A stretch of 64,000 nt of DNA from Drouetiella hepatica Uher 2000/2452 (lineage in GTDB: Bacteria > Cyanobacteriota > Cyanobacteriia > Elainellales > Elainellaceae): NCBI GenBank assembly GCA_019359505.1, contig JAHHHD010000024.1, positions 1 through 64,000 on the forward strand, read 5' to 3'. A program made the translations under genes and the position numbers. A model generated the notes under the pieces. That model worked only from the letters and a program-made list of their open reading frames with translations, was not told where the DNA came from and made no database searches. This document shows positions 36,787 to 46,321 of this stretch, in pieces (within the stretch, counting starts at the first letter, position 1; every line of letters starts with the position of its first letter).

Positions 36787-37173
36787 ATGAATTTTGCCTC
36801 CACAACTCCTGATTCCGCTCCAAACTGTGAGGTTCAGCATCCGGTTGATCTCAACAATGTCCGTCAAGTCCATCAAGATATTCTAGATGTTGCGAAAGCT
36901 CAGCGAATGGCAGAGTTTTTTAGCCTGTTGGGAGATGCCAACCGTCTGCGGATTTTGTCAGCATTAACCCATCAGGAGCTTTGCGTTTGCGATCTGGCTG
37001 CCGTCGTAAAGATGACAGAGTCAGCAGTTTCTCATCAGCTTAGGGCTTTGCGGGCTATGCGGCTAGTAAGCTACCGTAAGCAGGGGCGAAATGTCTTCTA
37101 CTACCTGAAAGATAGCCATGTCGCAAATCTATATCGAGAAGTTGCGGAGCACTTAGATGAGCCAGAAGATTAG
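36787..37173 (+). CDS. ArsR/SmtB-family metal-sensing repressor (SmtB/ZiaR-like)
   Basis: A 128-residue winged-helix metalloregulator. It has both classical metal sites. The alpha3N site is CVC at 66-68 (ELCVCDLA) with an additional N-terminal Cys14. The alpha5 site is Asp109, His111, His122 and Glu125, in the DxHx10HxxE spacing known for SmtB and ZiaR. The recognition helix region is TESAVSHQLRALRAMRL. These residues point to Zn (or Cd/Pb) sensing. No metallothionein or metal-exporting ATPase gene is adjacent, so its target is elsewhere or it controls itself. The sequence GATTCTGCA occurs twice just upstream (about 36758-36766 and 36776-36784). Confidence 0.86.
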   Translation: MNFASTTPDSAPNCEVQHPVDLNNVRQVHQDILDVAKAQRMAEFFSLLGDANRLRILSALTHQELCVCDLAAVVKMTESAVSHQLRALRAMRLVSYRKQGRNVFYYLKDSHVANLYREVAEHLDEPED

Positions 37174-37280
37174 AGGCTTAAACCCTGAAAGCTTAAAAAT
37201 TCCTCAAGCTGCCTCTTTGCATGGCTTTCTGATTCTGGGAAATTTGCTTAGAGGTCTGAAGTAGACCCCAAAAACTGCGC

Positions 37281-37385
37281 TTACTCTTCACCGCCTTGAA
37301 TTTTGAGCATTAAGAAGCCCAAGCTAAGACCCACTAAAATTAAGGATGAAGACAGGATTGCAGCTCTAAAAATTTCGATATTCAT
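37281..37385 (-). CDS. petM: cytochrome b6f complex subunit PetM (subunit VII)
   Basis: A 34-residue single-helix thylakoid membrane protein reading MNIEIFRAAILSSSLILVGL followed by SLGFLMLKIQGGEE. PetM proteins have the same length, a single hydrophobic helix and the same ending LLKIQGxEE. It is one of the four small subunits at the edge of the cytochrome b6f complex. The ATG (37383-37385) is preceded by a GGAG about 10 bases upstream. It stands alone between the SmtB-type regulator (convergent with it) and pdxA (divergent). Confidence 0.88.
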   Translation of the reverse strand: MNIEIFRAAILSSSLILVGLSLGFLMLKIQGGEE

Positions 37386-37627
37386 GGGGTGAAATTCTCC
37401 AAGGTGGAAGTTTTACAAAAATTAAGACTTTATCTATCTCCCTTTGTTTGCTGCTGTGGCGGCAAGGTGCAACAGCGCCAAGTAGATGGGCAAGTCTTTA
37501 ATAAAACCGTTTAGAGCATTGTAAAACAGTTCGGGGTGCAAATTTTAGGGCAACACAAAGGCAAGTGTGCCGCGATCGCCCTCTCCCCAAGTTCCATCAC
37601 GCACTTTTAGGACATATTCAGCCATCT

Positions 37628-38761
37628 ATGGCGCATTCAGCAAGTTCAACTCCGCTTTCGATCTCCTTGCCTTCTCGTCTTAAGTTAGCGATCGCTCTAG
37701 GCGACCCTGCCGGAATTGGCACTGAGGTGACGCTGAAGGCATTGAGCGATCCGGCAGTAACGCAATGCTGTGACGTAGTGCTGGTAGGCAATCGATCGCT
37801 GCTCTGCCAGTCCTATGCCTCGTTGTCTCAACGGCTCGGTGCAGGTGTCTCTTTGGCTGACCCAACACAGTTCTCCATTGTGGACGTGCCTCTGGATGCG
37901 GCGGCGATTAACACAATTGCTCCAGGTCAGGAAAATGTAGCTAGTGGAGAGGCAAGCTTTCGTTTTCTGGAGAAGGCGATCGCTCAAGCTCTCGCAGGGG
38001 AAGTCTCAGGCATTGTCACGGCACCCATTTCTAAATCTGCCTGGAAGTCAGCAGGGCATCTGTATCCGGGACAAACGGAGCTGTTGGCAGAGCGATCGGA
38101 GGTGCAGCGCTATGGGATGCTGTTTGTGGCGCGATCGCCCCATACAGGCTGGACATTGCGAACGCTGCTAGCAACGACTCATATTCCCTTGCGGCAAGTC
38201 CCAGAGGCGCTCACGCCCGATCTGCTCACCCGCAAGCTAGAGCTGCTCCTGGACTGTTTGCAGCAAGACTTTGGCATTCAGCATCCCCACATTGCCATCG
38301 CTGGACTCAACCCCCACAGCGGCGAACAGGGGCAGCTTGGACGAGAAGAACAAGATTGGCTAATTCCTTGGATACGACAAATGGGCGATCGATTTCCAGA
38401 TGCCTCGCTGCAAGGCCCTGTGCCCCCTGATACCCTTTGGGTGCGCCCAGGGCAAGTTTGGTATGGCAGTGCCGACTCTAAGAAAGTTTCTAAGACGGCT
38501 CATGATGCTTACCTAGCGCTGTATCACGATCAGGGGCTAATTCCTGTGAAGCTGATGGCCTTCGATCGAGCAGTGAATACAACGATTGGTCTACCTTTTG
38601 TCCGTACCTCTCCTGATCATGGGACGGCTTTTGATATTGCGGGACAGGGAATTGCCGATGCGACCAGCATGAAATCGGCTATTTTGCTGGCGGCAGAGCT
38701 AACTCAACAGCGGCTTGTACGCGGTGGGGAGACGATTGCATCCATGACTCGTCCTGTCTAA
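37628..38761 (+). CDS. pdxA: 4-hydroxythreonine-4-phosphate dehydrogenase
   Basis: PdxA, about 377 residues, oxidises 4-phosphooxy-L-threonine with NAD(P)+ in the DXP-dependent pathway to pyridoxal 5'-phosphate. Typical motifs are [12 protein letters not shown] at the start, [69 protein letters not shown] and the ending [18 protein letters not shown]. The metal-binding histidines sit in TTHIPL, YHDQGL and SPDHGT. The frame is open from GTG 37565; ATG 37628 (MAHSASS) fits the family better, though it still leaves an N-terminal extension of about 18 residues. Confidence 0.92.
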   Translation: MAHSASSTPLSISLPSRLKLAIALGDPAGIGTEVTLKALSDPAVTQCCDVVLVGNRSLLCQSYASLSQRLGAGVSLADPTQFSIVDVPLDAAAINTIAPGQENVASGEASFRFLEKAIAQALAGEVSGIVTAPISKSAWKSAGHLYPGQTELLAERSEVQRYGMLFVARSPHTGWTLRTLLATTHIPLRQVPEALTPDLLTRKLELLLDCLQQDFGIQHPHIAIAGLNPHSGEQGQLGREEQDWLIPWIRQMGDRFPDASLQGPVPPDTLWVRPGQVWYGSADSKKVSKTAHDAYLALYHDQGLIPVKLMAFDRAVNTTIGLPFVRTSPDHGTAFDIAGQGIADATSMKSAILLAAELTQQRLVRGGETIASMTRPV

Positions 38762-39562
38762 CAACCGTAATCTTACGGATGCCAAGATACAGTTTGTTGC
38801 CAAATTCAGGCAGCCCTCTGAAGACAAACTTCCACTGAAGTGCAATATTAACGGTGGAAGCGGTATGTTGCACTTCAAAACTGTGTTTACTCCTTGGCTA
38901 GGGGCTTCCTGCTTTGAAGGTTTGAATGGTTTAACAATCACGTGACTAAAGCTCAAGAAACGTGCTGAATCTGGCTTTATGTGTTTGAAAGGGGCGCGGA
39001 GCGCCCCTTTCAAACACATAAAGCCAGCGATGCCAAAGAATGTTCCTCCGTGTGTTGCCTCAATACGAAACTAATCTGGATTTGGAGAAGGGGCTTGAGC
39101 CAAATTCCCGCTCAATTTAGTTACGTTGTATACTTTTGACATTAGCAATTGAGTTCATTACGCCTCCTACTGCGATCTGGTACTGCACCTGCAAACTGTT
39201 ACCGCGATTGTTCATGAAGTGCATCTATTAACGCGAGGCATCTCTGCACAATGCAGATCTATGATCTCAACATAGGGTCTGGGTTCATCGTGCCGATCGC
39301 TGAGATGGGAGCATCCCAGGCAATTCTTCAGATCAGCCACCTCTAAATTTTCTTCGGGGCTATCACATTGTCAAGGTTCAGTGACTTTTGCAATGTTTAT
39401 TAATATAATCAGGAGGGTAGTGGCGCAAGAATAGAAATTATTCAGTATACCGGATCACAAAGTGAGCCATTTAATTAAATATTAGGCAGCTTTCGGGGGT
39501 AGACATTAGCTCTACTCTTCACTCTGTCGCAGTTTCCAAGTCTGATAAATGGAGGGTGAATC
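38762..39562. other. 800-bp intergenic region with two inverted repeats
   Basis: No gene is supported. GAAGTGCAA (38837-38845) pairs with TTGCACTTC (38868-38876) downstream of pdxA. A much longer perfect palindrome lies at 38971-39027. The rest is AT-rich with no recognisable RNA gene. The DUF4327 gene follows; GGAGG stands 8 bp before its ATG. Confidence 0.5.
38971..39027. repeat. perfect 27-bp-arm palindrome
   Basis: The arm beginning CTGGCTTTATGTGTTTGAAA and ending GGGGCGC (38971-38997) is exactly complementary to 39001-39027; the loop is GGA. It shares the GCGC-GGA-GCGC core with the hairpins at 17585, 18436, 36588, 52224 and 57494, but its arm sequence is otherwise different. No flanking terminal repeats of families A or B were found. 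Confidence 0.85.
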
Positions 39563-39784
39563 ATGATTAATGTACTTCAATATTCAATGAGTTTGATTCA
39601 GGATGAGGCACGTCAGTTGGTGCAGACAGGCGTAGTTAACCGCCAGCAGCCTATCTATGTTCTCTGCAAATATATTCCAGCTCGAGAATGGTCTTGTGTG
39701 GAGTGCGTGTTAGAGAACAATGACTACCTTCTGAGAGATCGAATCGGCGATTTGATCGGTCGTGAAGATTGGACAAATGACTAG
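39563..39784 (+). CDS. DUF4327 conserved cyanobacterial protein
   Basis: A 73-residue protein restricted, as far as known, to cyanobacteria. Conserved blocks are QDEARQLVQTGVVNRQQPIY, LCKYIPAREW and the acidic C-terminus NDYLLRDRIGDLIGREDW. It has two cysteines (CVECVLE) of unknown role. The ATG at 39563 is preceded by GGAGG 8 bases upstream, a good ribosome binding site. Function is not known. It is a single gene flanked by an 800-bp spacer and a palindromic element. Confidence 0.85.
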   Translation: MINVLQYSMSLIQDEARQLVQTGVVNRQQPIYVLCKYIPAREWSCVECVLENNDYLLRDRIGDLIGREDWTND

Positions 39785-39865
39785 ACAAAACTTTGCACAA
39801 AAATTCCGCTGATTTCCAAAGTCTGGATTTCTCAGCGGATTAGAAGAACTCTATATCTGCTGCTT

Positions 39866-39972
39866 ATAGCTGTCGCAGCCTGCTTAGGGCACTTTTTGCT
39901 TAAGGCATTTAGGGTGAGGCGCTTCGCGCCCCACCCTAAATGCCCCGTCCTAATCGCCTTAGCGGTTGCTAT
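39866..39972. repeat. MITE-like hairpin element, family A copy
   Basis: From ATAGC (39866) to GCTAT (39972), 107 bp. The left end TAGCTGTCGCAGCCTGCTTAGG and right end CCGTCCTAATCGCCTTAGCG match family A. The hairpin arms are GCATTTAGGGTGAGGCGC and GCGCCCCACCCTAAATGC around loop TTC. A short duplication near 39885-39905 (TGCTTAGGGCA and TGCTTAAGGCA) lengthens the left side. Confidence 0.75.
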
Positions 39973-40033
39973 ATATGTCGATCAGCTATCTAAGAACTAG
40001 ATGGCAAGATCTAGAGTACCCATTTGGAAGAAG

Positions 40034-40408
40034 CTATGAGTCTTGTGCTCGTAGCTTTTCTATTTCGGCTCGTAGGGCGGCAATTTGTTCAGTTAGCTCT
40101 TGTAAGTCTTGCTGTGCGGCGGGTGAAACTGAAGTCGCTAGCGTGGAGACTGTGCTGGTGGCGTTGGGTTGGCTGACTCGACTAGAAGCTTGATTGATCA
40201 GCGAATCTACAAATCCACGCGCTTCTCGCTCTGCGCTTTCGCCTTTAGCCTCCCATTCTTCCGTGAGTTGGCTCAGCTCTGTTTTAAGCTTTGCCAGATT
40301 AACATCTCGCTGTTGCGGGTCTTGTAGCGTTTCGATAAATGTTGCCGTTGCGCCTAGAGTAACGCGCAGGCTTTTTTGAGCAAGCTGGAGTAGGTTATCA
40401 GAATTCAT
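40034..40408 (-). CDS. conserved coiled-coil protein of unknown function
   Basis: A 124-residue protein, mostly helical. The N-terminus (MNSDNLLQLAQKSLRVTLGA) is amphipathic. Residues 28-60 are a charged helix (NLAKLKTELSQLTEEWEAKG), followed by a low-complexity Ser/Thr/Val stretch (75-95) and a C-terminal coiled coil (DLQELTEQIAALRAEIEKLR). The composition recalls phasin-like or thylakoid-associated helical proteins of cyanobacteria, but I do not recognise a defined family. It is a single gene between two palindromic elements. Confidence 0.72.
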   Translation of the reverse strand: MNSDNLLQLAQKSLRVTLGATATFIETLQDPQQRDVNLAKLKTELSQLTEEWEAKGESAEREARGFVDSLINQASSRVSQPNATSTVSTLATSVSPAAQQDLQELTEQIAALRAEIEKLRAQDS

Positions 40409-40690
40409 GAGATTTATCCGTTGAAGTACAGCAATGCGTCTAGGTTCGGCAGTCTTAGGTCTAGAATTTTAGGCTCAGAAGCAATTGAGCGATCGCATTT
40501 TCAGCAATCCATTCCAGAAATTTCTGGGGTATAGCGTTTCTCAAGCGCATCATCAGATTAACTGATTTGGCTTCGATCGCGCCTCCTCAAACAGGATCAA
40601 GAGTTGAAAATCAGCCTTGGAACTGCCAAAATAGCCGTCTTCCGTCCCGTATACTGTCTCGATATACGGACTTAGCGACCGCAAACTCCC

Positions 40691-40785
40691 ACAGCAATTT
40701 TTAATTGCATAAACCGCAGTTGTTTTTAGAAGCCGCGCGGCTTCTAAAAAAATAACCCATACTTAACCAAGCGCAAAGCGCTGTA
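40691..40785. repeat. MITE-like hairpin element, family B copy (shortened hairpin)
   Basis: Ends ACAGCAATTTTTAATTGCAT (40691) and CCAAGCGCAAAGCGCTGTAA match family B. The central hairpin TTTTTAGAAGCC-GCGC-GGCTTCTAAAAA has lost part of the usual core. The element ends about 12 bp before the ATG of the amidase gene, so it lies in that gene's leader. Confidence 0.74.
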
Positions 40786-40797
40786 AGGCACGACCTC

Positions 40798-42612
40798 ATG
40801 ACTCACGGCTTGAAATGGATAGGATTCGGCAGTGGATTAATGATGGGTACGATCGGCATCACCTCAGCCGCTTGGGCAGAGCAGCCCCTTTTCGTTTCTT
40901 ACCCACCCGATGGGCACGAAACCACCTCGGCTCAGATTTTTTTGATTGGCACGGCTCCGGCTCAAGGTGAAGTAACGGTCAATGGCATGGCGATCGATCG
41001 TAGCCCTGCTGGACATTTTGCCCCTAGTTTGCCGCTGCAAGTGGGCGAGAATCTGTTTACGCTGAAGTATCAAAATCAGGCTGTCACTCTGCGCGTCAAG
41101 CGGTTAGCGGATAGTGCTGCTGTGCCTGTAGGAACTTTTGCAGAAGGCTCTCTCACTCCTGCCGTTGATATAGCCCGCCTGCCCCGTGAGCCAATTTGCT
41201 TTGGAGCGATCGCCCCTCCCAATGCCCAGGTTGCCGTTACCCTTAACCAACAGACTATCCCGCTTTTTCCGCAGTCCAACATCTCAGAACTGCCCCCTAA
41301 CTCTGCCGTTCTGACGCTGCAAAATCAGCCTACTCTGACCACAGCCCAAAGCTATCAAGGCTGCATCACGGGCGAACTCTGGTATGAGGCTGGTAACGTG
41401 GCGAGCAGCAGTGGAGGGAACCGTCTTACGAGCCTCGATTTGGGCTATCCGCTGTTTCAGCTTGCGCTCAATGGCGAAACAGTAAGGGAACAGGGCAAAG
41501 GCAAAGTCGAAATCCTGTCCCCCGCCACACTGCCCGTTGTGGAAGTGATTACCGAATCCGGCACGGCTCGTACAGGGGCCAGCACTGATTACTCCCGGCT
41601 CACGCCCTTACCTAAAGGTACTCGCGCGGCGGTGACTGCCCAAGAAGGCGAATGGCTGCGGCTCGACTACGGCGGCTGGATCAAGGCGGCTGAAACTCAG
41701 ATTATTCCTAATGCCGTCTTGCCCCAAACCCTGATCCGTAGCGTCCGTGCTAGCCAAGAGGGCGACTGGACGGAAATTGCTTTTCCGCTCCAGGTTCCGG
41801 TGCCGCTGAGCGTGCAGCAGGGCGATCGCACCTTCACCCTCACCCTCTACAACACCACGGCTCAGACCGATATTATTGCCCTGGAAACCGATCCGGCGAT
41901 CGCCCGACTCGACTGGCAACAAATCGCCCCTGGGCAGGTACAGTATACCTTTCAGCTTAAGACGCAGCCCTGGGGATACAAGCTGCGCTACGAAGGCACC
42001 ACGCTGATTCTGTCGCTGAAGCATCTGCCCCAACTGACCCATCAGAAGCCCCTATCCGGTGTCAGTATCTTGCTTGACCCAGGGCATGGAGGGCCTGAAG
42101 ATTTGGGGTCGCGAGGGCCGACGGGCTATCCCGAAAAGGATGTGACGCTGATCATGGCGAATTTGGTGCGCGATCGCCTGATTGCCCAGGGCGCAACGGT
42201 CTACATGACTCGTGAGGGGGATGTTGATTTGTATCCAAACGATCGCGCTAACCTGATTAATCAGATGGAGCCGACGATCGCGATTAGCCTCCACTACAAC
42301 GCCTTACCCGACAGCGGTGATGCCCGAAACACTCGCGGTGTCAGCACATTTTGGTACAACACTCAGGCACATAGCCTTGCGGATTCTCTGCACAATATGT
42401 TAGTTACCCGTCTCGATCGCCCGTCCTATGGCATCTTTTGGGACAACCTGGCGCTCACCCGCCCTACGGTCGCTCCTGCCGTTTTGCTAGAGCTGGGCTT
42501 CATGACCAACCCTGAAGAGTTTGAGTGGATTACCAATCCTCAGGAGCAGGAGAAATTGGCGGATGCGATCGCGGAGGGAATCACACAATGGATAGAAGAG
42601 ACAAGACATTAA
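40798..42612 (+). CDS. N-acetylmuramoyl-L-alanine amidase (Amidase_3) with N-terminal SH3-like domain
   Basis: A 604-residue exported peptidoglycan hydrolase. The N-terminus is a signal peptide (hydrophobic GFGSGLMMGTIGITSAAWA with cleavage likely near AWAEQ). Residues 35-330 are beta-rich, including an SH3b-like stretch (GTARTGASTDYSRLTPLPKG). The catalytic Amidase_3 domain (about 415-600) shows ILLDPGHGGPEDLGSRGP (zinc His), YPEKDVTLIMA (zinc Glu), ISLHYNALPD (zinc His) and VLLELGFMTNPEEFEW (catalytic Glu). It cuts the bond between MurNAc and L-Ala of stem peptides and may act in filament cell separation or communication. The start codon closely follows a family-B palindromic element. Confidence 0.9.
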   Translation: MTHGLKWIGFGSGLMMGTIGITSAAWAEQPLFVSYPPDGHETTSAQIFLIGTAPAQGEVTVNGMAIDRSPAGHFAPSLPLQVGENLFTLKYQNQAVTLRVKRLADSAAVPVGTFAEGSLTPAVDIARLPREPICFGAIAPPNAQVAVTLNQQTIPLFPQSNISELPPNSAVLTLQNQPTLTTAQSYQGCITGELWYEAGNVASSSGGNRLTSLDLGYPLFQLALNGETVREQGKGKVEILSPATLPVVEVITESGTARTGASTDYSRLTPLPKGTRAAVTAQEGEWLRLDYGGWIKAAETQIIPNAVLPQTLIRSVRASQEGDWTEIAFPLQVPVPLSVQQGDRTFTLTLYNTTAQTDIIALETDPAIARLDWQQIAPGQVQYTFQLKTQPWGYKLRYEGTTLILSLKHLPQLTHQKPLSGVSILLDPGHGGPEDLGSRGPTGYPEKDVTLIMANLVRDRLIAQGATVYMTREGDVDLYPNDRANLINQMEPTIAISLHYNALPDSGDARNTRGVSTFWYNTQAHSLADSLHNMLVTRLDRPSYGIFWDNLALTRPTVAPAVLLELGFMTNPEEFEWITNPQEQEKLADAIAEGITQWIEETRH

Positions 42613-42640
42613 AACTGATAGGTGAAAATCCATTAATCCT

Positions 42641-43216
42641 ATGATGTCCCTCACGCTCAACGTTCCTGCCTCAGCAAAACTGACTGACGAGCAATTTTAT
42701 GAGCTGTGTCAGATCAATCGTGACTTGAGAATCGAGCGTACTGCTATCGGAGAGTTGATCCTTATGCCGCCTACCGGAGGGGAAACGGGCAAACGTAACG
42801 CCAAGCTAACGGCTCGATTTGTCATTTGGAATGAACAGACTGAACTGGGCGAGGTTTTTGACTCCTCTACCTGCTTCACGCTTCCTAATGGAGCCAATCG
42901 ATCGCCTGATGTTGCCTGGATTGCCCGCGAGCGCTGGAATACTCTCACGCCAGAGCAGAAGGAGAAATTTCCGCCCATCTGCCCAGATTTTGTGGTTGAA
43001 CTCCGCTCTCCTAGCGATGCCCTCAAGCCCCTGCAAGACAAAATGCAGGAATATCTCGACAATGGCGCGCGCTTGGGTTGGCTCTTCAACTATCAAGACC
43101 GACAGGTTGAAATTTACAGGTCAAATCGCGAGAAGGAAGTTTTAGAAGCGCCAGTTACCTTGTCGGGTGAGGCAGTTCTGGCAGGGTTTTTCCTTAATCT
43201 TGAGTCGTTTTGGTAA
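42641..43216 (+). CDS. Uma2/DUF820 family PD-(D/E)XK-like protein
   Basis: A 191-residue member of the Uma2 (DUF820) family, very numerous in cyanobacteria. It has the fold of restriction-like nucleases, but its true function is unknown. Typical blocks are LTDEQFYELCQINRDLRIER, GELILMPPTGGETG, FTLPNGANRSPDVAWI (active-site-like Asp), FPPICPDFVVELRSPSD (Glu-x-Arg in the ExK position) and YLDNGARLGWLFNYQDRQVE. Length is normal. It lies 28 bp after the amidase stop and may share its transcript. Two adjacent ATGs mark the start. Confidence 0.88.
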   Translation: MMSLTLNVPASAKLTDEQFYELCQINRDLRIERTAIGELILMPPTGGETGKRNAKLTARFVIWNEQTELGEVFDSSTCFTLPNGANRSPDVAWIARERWNTLTPEQKEKFPPICPDFVVELRSPSDALKPLQDKMQEYLDNGARLGWLFNYQDRQVEIYRSNREKEVLEAPVTLSGEAVLAGFFLNLESFW

Positions 43217-43310
43217 GTTAAGCGGCGTTGCTAATTTTAGAGGTAAATTTTTGTGTGAGGGGGGCGCGGAGTGCCCCTCTCGAATTCATCCCCCGATTAA
43301 GCCATGCTAG

Positions 43311-45098
43311 TTAAGTCTTGGGCTTTTGAATTGTGGCGATATGCAGATCTTTAAGCTGCTTCCCATCGACCTCGGAGGGGGCATTGGTCAGCAGACAGCG
43401 GGCTTGCTGGGTTTTGGGGAAGGCGATCGCATCTCGAATCGATTCCTCACCTGCCAGCAGCATGACCAGTCGGTCTAGACCATAAGCGATTCCGGCGTGG
43501 GGAGGCGTGCCGTACTCAAAGGCTTCTAGCAAAAAGCCAAACTTGCTTTGGGCTTCTTCATCAGAAAGACCGATCGCCTCAAATACCTGCTTCTGAAGCT
43601 CAGTTTGATAAATCCGCAGACTGCCGCCGCCAATCTCGAAGCCATTAAACACAATGTCGTAAGCTTGGGCACGGGCAGTCTTCAGATCGTGCGCATCTTC
43701 TAGGAATGGCGAGGTAAACGGATGGTGCATGGCTTCTAGCCGCTGTTCATCGGCATTCCATTCAAACATGGGAAACTCTGTTACCCACAGCAGATTAATC
43801 TTTTCGGGATCGATGAGCTGGAGTTCACGGGCGACAAACTGACGGATGCGATCGAGTGTCTTGTTGACGGTAGGCGAGTCTCCGGCTCCAAACAGCAGCA
43901 GGTGTCCTTCGGTGGCTCCCGTGCGCTCTAGCAATGCCTGCTTATGCGCTTCGCTGAGATTATCTTTGATCGCGCCGATCGTATCTATTTCGCCGTTTTC
44001 GCGCACCCGGATATAGGCAAGTCCTTTGGCTCCGGCTTCGGCCGCCTCTCTGAATAAGTCGCCCCCTGGCTTAATCCGAACGTTAGAAATCGCCGCATTG
44101 CCGTCTGGAATCGGCAGCACTTTGACCACACCGCCGCTAGAAACTGCCCCTGAGAAGACCTTGAAGCCGGAGTCTTTCATCAAGTCCGAGACATCCACTA
44201 GCTCTAGTCCGTAGCGAGTGTCGGGCTTGTCGCAGCCGTATCGATCCATGGCTTCGGCATAGGTGAGACGGGGGAAGGGGGAGGGGAGGTCAATGCCTTT
44301 GACTTGCTTGAAGATATGGCAAACGAGCTTTTCGTTGAGGGCTAGCACCTCTTCCTGATCCATGAAGCTCATTTCCATGTCGAGCTGGGTGAATTCGGGC
44401 TGGCGATCGGCTCTCAAGTCCTCGTCTCGAAAGCAGCGAGCCACCTGGTAGTAGCGATCGAATCCTGACACCATTAGCAACTGCTTGAAGAGTTGGGGCG
44501 ATTGGGGGAGGGCATAGAATTCGCCGGGATTGACGCGGCTAGGCACCAGATAATCTCTGGCTCCTTCGGGGGTCGATCGCGTCAGGATCGGGGTTTCGAC
44601 TTCGATAAAGCCTTCTTGATCTTCCAGGAAACGACGGATGGCTTTGATCACCTGATGGCGAAGCTGCAAGTTGTGGCTCATGCGTTCGCGGCGCAAATCC
44701 AGGTAGCGATATTTCAGACGCAATTCTTCCCGCACAGACTCGGTTTCTGAGACAGAAATCTGGAAGGGAAGGGGCTTGCGGACGGCGTTGAGCAGCTCGA
44801 TCTGATCGGCGTAGATTTCGACTTCGCCTGTGGGAATGCGGGGGTTAAGGGAGTCGGGGGGGCGCTGGGTAACGCGACCTGTGATTTTGACGACGTATTC
44901 GTTCCGCAAGTCTCCGGCAGGAAGGTAGGACTCTGGGGTGCGTTCGGGGTCGCTGACGATTTGGGAGATGCCGGAGCGATCGCGCAAGTCGATGAATATG
45001 ACACCTCCATGATCCCGGCGGCGATCGACCCAACCAAACAGGGTGACGGTTTGTCCGACATGTTCGGCTCGAAGTTGACCGCAGTAGTGGGTACGCAT
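43311..45098 (-). CDS. aspS: aspartyl-tRNA synthetase
   Basis: A 595-residue class II aminoacyl-tRNA synthetase that charges tRNA-Asp. An N-terminal OB-fold anticodon-binding domain ([22 protein letters not shown]) is followed by the catalytic core: motif 1 region [20 protein letters not shown], the [11 protein letters not shown] block, motif 2 [21 protein letters not shown] and motif 3 [15 protein letters not shown]. The bacterial GAD insertion (about 280-410) is present. Whether it is discriminating or non-discriminating (also Asn) cannot be decided by eye. A degenerate palindromic element remains at 43254-43279, between it and the Uma2 gene. Confidence 0.95.
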   Translation of the reverse strand: MRTHYCGQLRAEHVGQTVTLFGWVDRRRDHGGVIFIDLRDRSGISQIVSDPERTPESYLPAGDLRNEYVVKITGRVTQRPPDSLNPRIPTGEVEIYADQIELLNAVRKPLPFQISVSETESVREELRLKYRYLDLRRERMSHNLQLRHQVIKAIRRFLEDQEGFIEVETPILTRSTPEGARDYLVPSRVNPGEFYALPQSPQLFKQLLMVSGFDRYYQVARCFRDEDLRADRQPEFTQLDMEMSFMDQEEVLALNEKLVCHIFKQVKGIDLPSPFPRLTYAEAMDRYGCDKPDTRYGLELVDVSDLMKDSGFKVFSGAVSSGGVVKVLPIPDGNAAISNVRIKPGGDLFREAAEAGAKGLAYIRVRENGEIDTIGAIKDNLSEAHKQALLERTGATEGHLLLFGAGDSPTVNKTLDRIRQFVARELQLIDPEKINLLWVTEFPMFEWNADEQRLEAMHHPFTSPFLEDAHDLKTARAQAYDIVFNGFEIGGGSLRIYQTELQKQVFEAIGLSDEEAQSKFGFLLEAFEYGTPPHAGIAYGLDRLVMLLAGEESIRDAIAFPKTQQARCLLTNAPSEVDGKQLKDLHIATIQKPKT

Positions 45099-45135
45099 AG
45101 AGGCTAATGGGATAGGGGATAGCTAGCTGTCAGCC

Positions 45136-45424
45136 CTATTCTATCTGGGGAAGGGTTGGGTTATGAAATAAAATCCTTTCCTTGCCTAAATTTGGGGTGG
45201 AGAGTTTGCCTGTAGGGGATGGACGGGCTGGGAAATAGCCAACAGCCTTGGGGGTCTCCCCCAAACCCCCGGCAGGGGACGGGTGCGTCCCCCACACCCC
45301 CTCCACATAAGGCACTAGATATGCGGCAGGGGGCGCTTTGCATGCGTGGGGCGATCGGGCGTAAATATACTGCGGCTTCCAAAACATCTACCCCTCTACC
45401 CCTTTACCAATAATTGACAGATCA
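45136..45424. other. intergenic GC-rich repeat region
   Basis: No gene is supported between aspS and htpX, although both strands stay open by composition. The centre is rich in C and G runs: GGGGGTCTCCCCC at 45250-45262, followed by AAACCCCCGGCAGGGGACGG and CGTCCCCCACACCCC. This makes several competing hairpins. The block looks like an interspersed repeat of the kind found in filamentous cyanobacteria; its copy number cannot be judged here. Confidence 0.5.
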
Positions 45425-46321
45425 CTAGAAGCTCAGCGGCGACTCAGGTAGGTTGCTGCTAGATTGACCTGACAGCTCCTTTTCTATTCTCAATAAGTTC
45501 TCGATCCGGGCTTCTGTGGTGGGATGGGTGGAGAAGAGGTTGCCGAAGGTTTGCTTGGGTAAGGCATTGACGATTAGGAGCGGCTCGAAGGCGGGGTTGG
45601 CGGCGATCGGCATCTGACGGGCGCTGGCTTCGAGGCGCTGTAGGGCACGAGCTAGGGCGCGGGGGTTGCCTGTGATCCGGGCTGATCCGGCATCGGCTTC
45701 AAATTCGCGGGTGCGGGAGATCGCCATTTGGATGACGCTGGCGGCTAGGGGGGCTAGAAAAATGGTGGCGATTAGGGCGATCGGGTTGCTGTTGCCTTGG
45801 CGATCGTTCCGGGACATGCCGCCAAACATCGCGCCAAATTGCAGCACTTGTGCCAGGTAGGAAATGGCTCCAGCAACGGTGGCGGCAACGGCTTGGGTTA
45901 GGGTGTCACGGTTTTTGACATGGGTTAGCTCATGGGCAATGACGGCTTCTAGCTCGTCGCTGGGCAGCATATTGACGATGCCTTGGGTGACGGCAACGGC
46001 GGCGTGTTGCGGGTCACGTCCGGTGGCAAAGGCGTTTGCACCTTCGGTGGGAATTAAGTACAGCTTGGGCATGGGCAGTTCAGCGCGATCGCAGAGCTTC
46101 TTGACGCTGGCATACAGTTCGGGTGCGTCGGTAGGTTCTAGGGGTTGCGCCTGGTAGGCGGCAAGCGCAATTTTATCGGATGAGTACCAGGAAAATAAGT
46201 TCGTAACTGCCGCAAACACTAGCCCCATTAACGCGCCACTAGCTCCGCCCAAGTAGTAGCCAATCCCAACAAACAATCCGCTCAGCAGACCCAATAGCCC
46301 AATGGTTTTAATTTGGTTCAT
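45425..46321 (-). CDS. htpX: HtpX-like M48 membrane metalloprotease
   Basis: A 298-residue zinc metalloprotease in the membrane. Two N-terminal hydrophobic segments (IGLLGLLSGLFVGIGYYLGG and SGALMGLVFAAVTNLFSWY) precede the catalytic motif VIAHELTHVKNRD (HExxH). The third zinc ligand is the Glu in TREFEADAGSARI. Two more membrane segments follow HExxH. HtpX degrades damaged membrane proteins together with FtsH. The C-terminus has THPTTEARIENL, which is characteristic. It is a single gene, with an AT-rich 400-bp region upstream. Confidence 0.92.
   Translation of the reverse strand: MNQIKTIGLLGLLSGLFVGIGYYLGGASGALMGLVFAAVTNLFSWYSSDKIALAAYQAQPLEPTDAPELYASVKKLCDRAELPMPKLYLIPTEGANAFATGRDPQHAAVAVTQGIVNMLPSDELEAVIAHELTHVKNRDTLTQAVAATVAGAISYLAQVLQFGAMFGGMSRNDRQGNSNPIALIATIFLAPLAASVIQMAISRTREFEADAGSARITGNPRALARALQRLEASARQMPIAANPAFEPLLIVNALPKQTFGNLFSTHPTTEARIENLLRIEKELSGQSSSNLPESPLSF

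Noticed and set aside
45219-45413. Overlapping open frames in the aspS-htpX spacer
   Set aside because: Pro/Gly-rich translations caused by C/G runs, open on both strands, with no ribosome binding site; repeat DNA is a better explanation.
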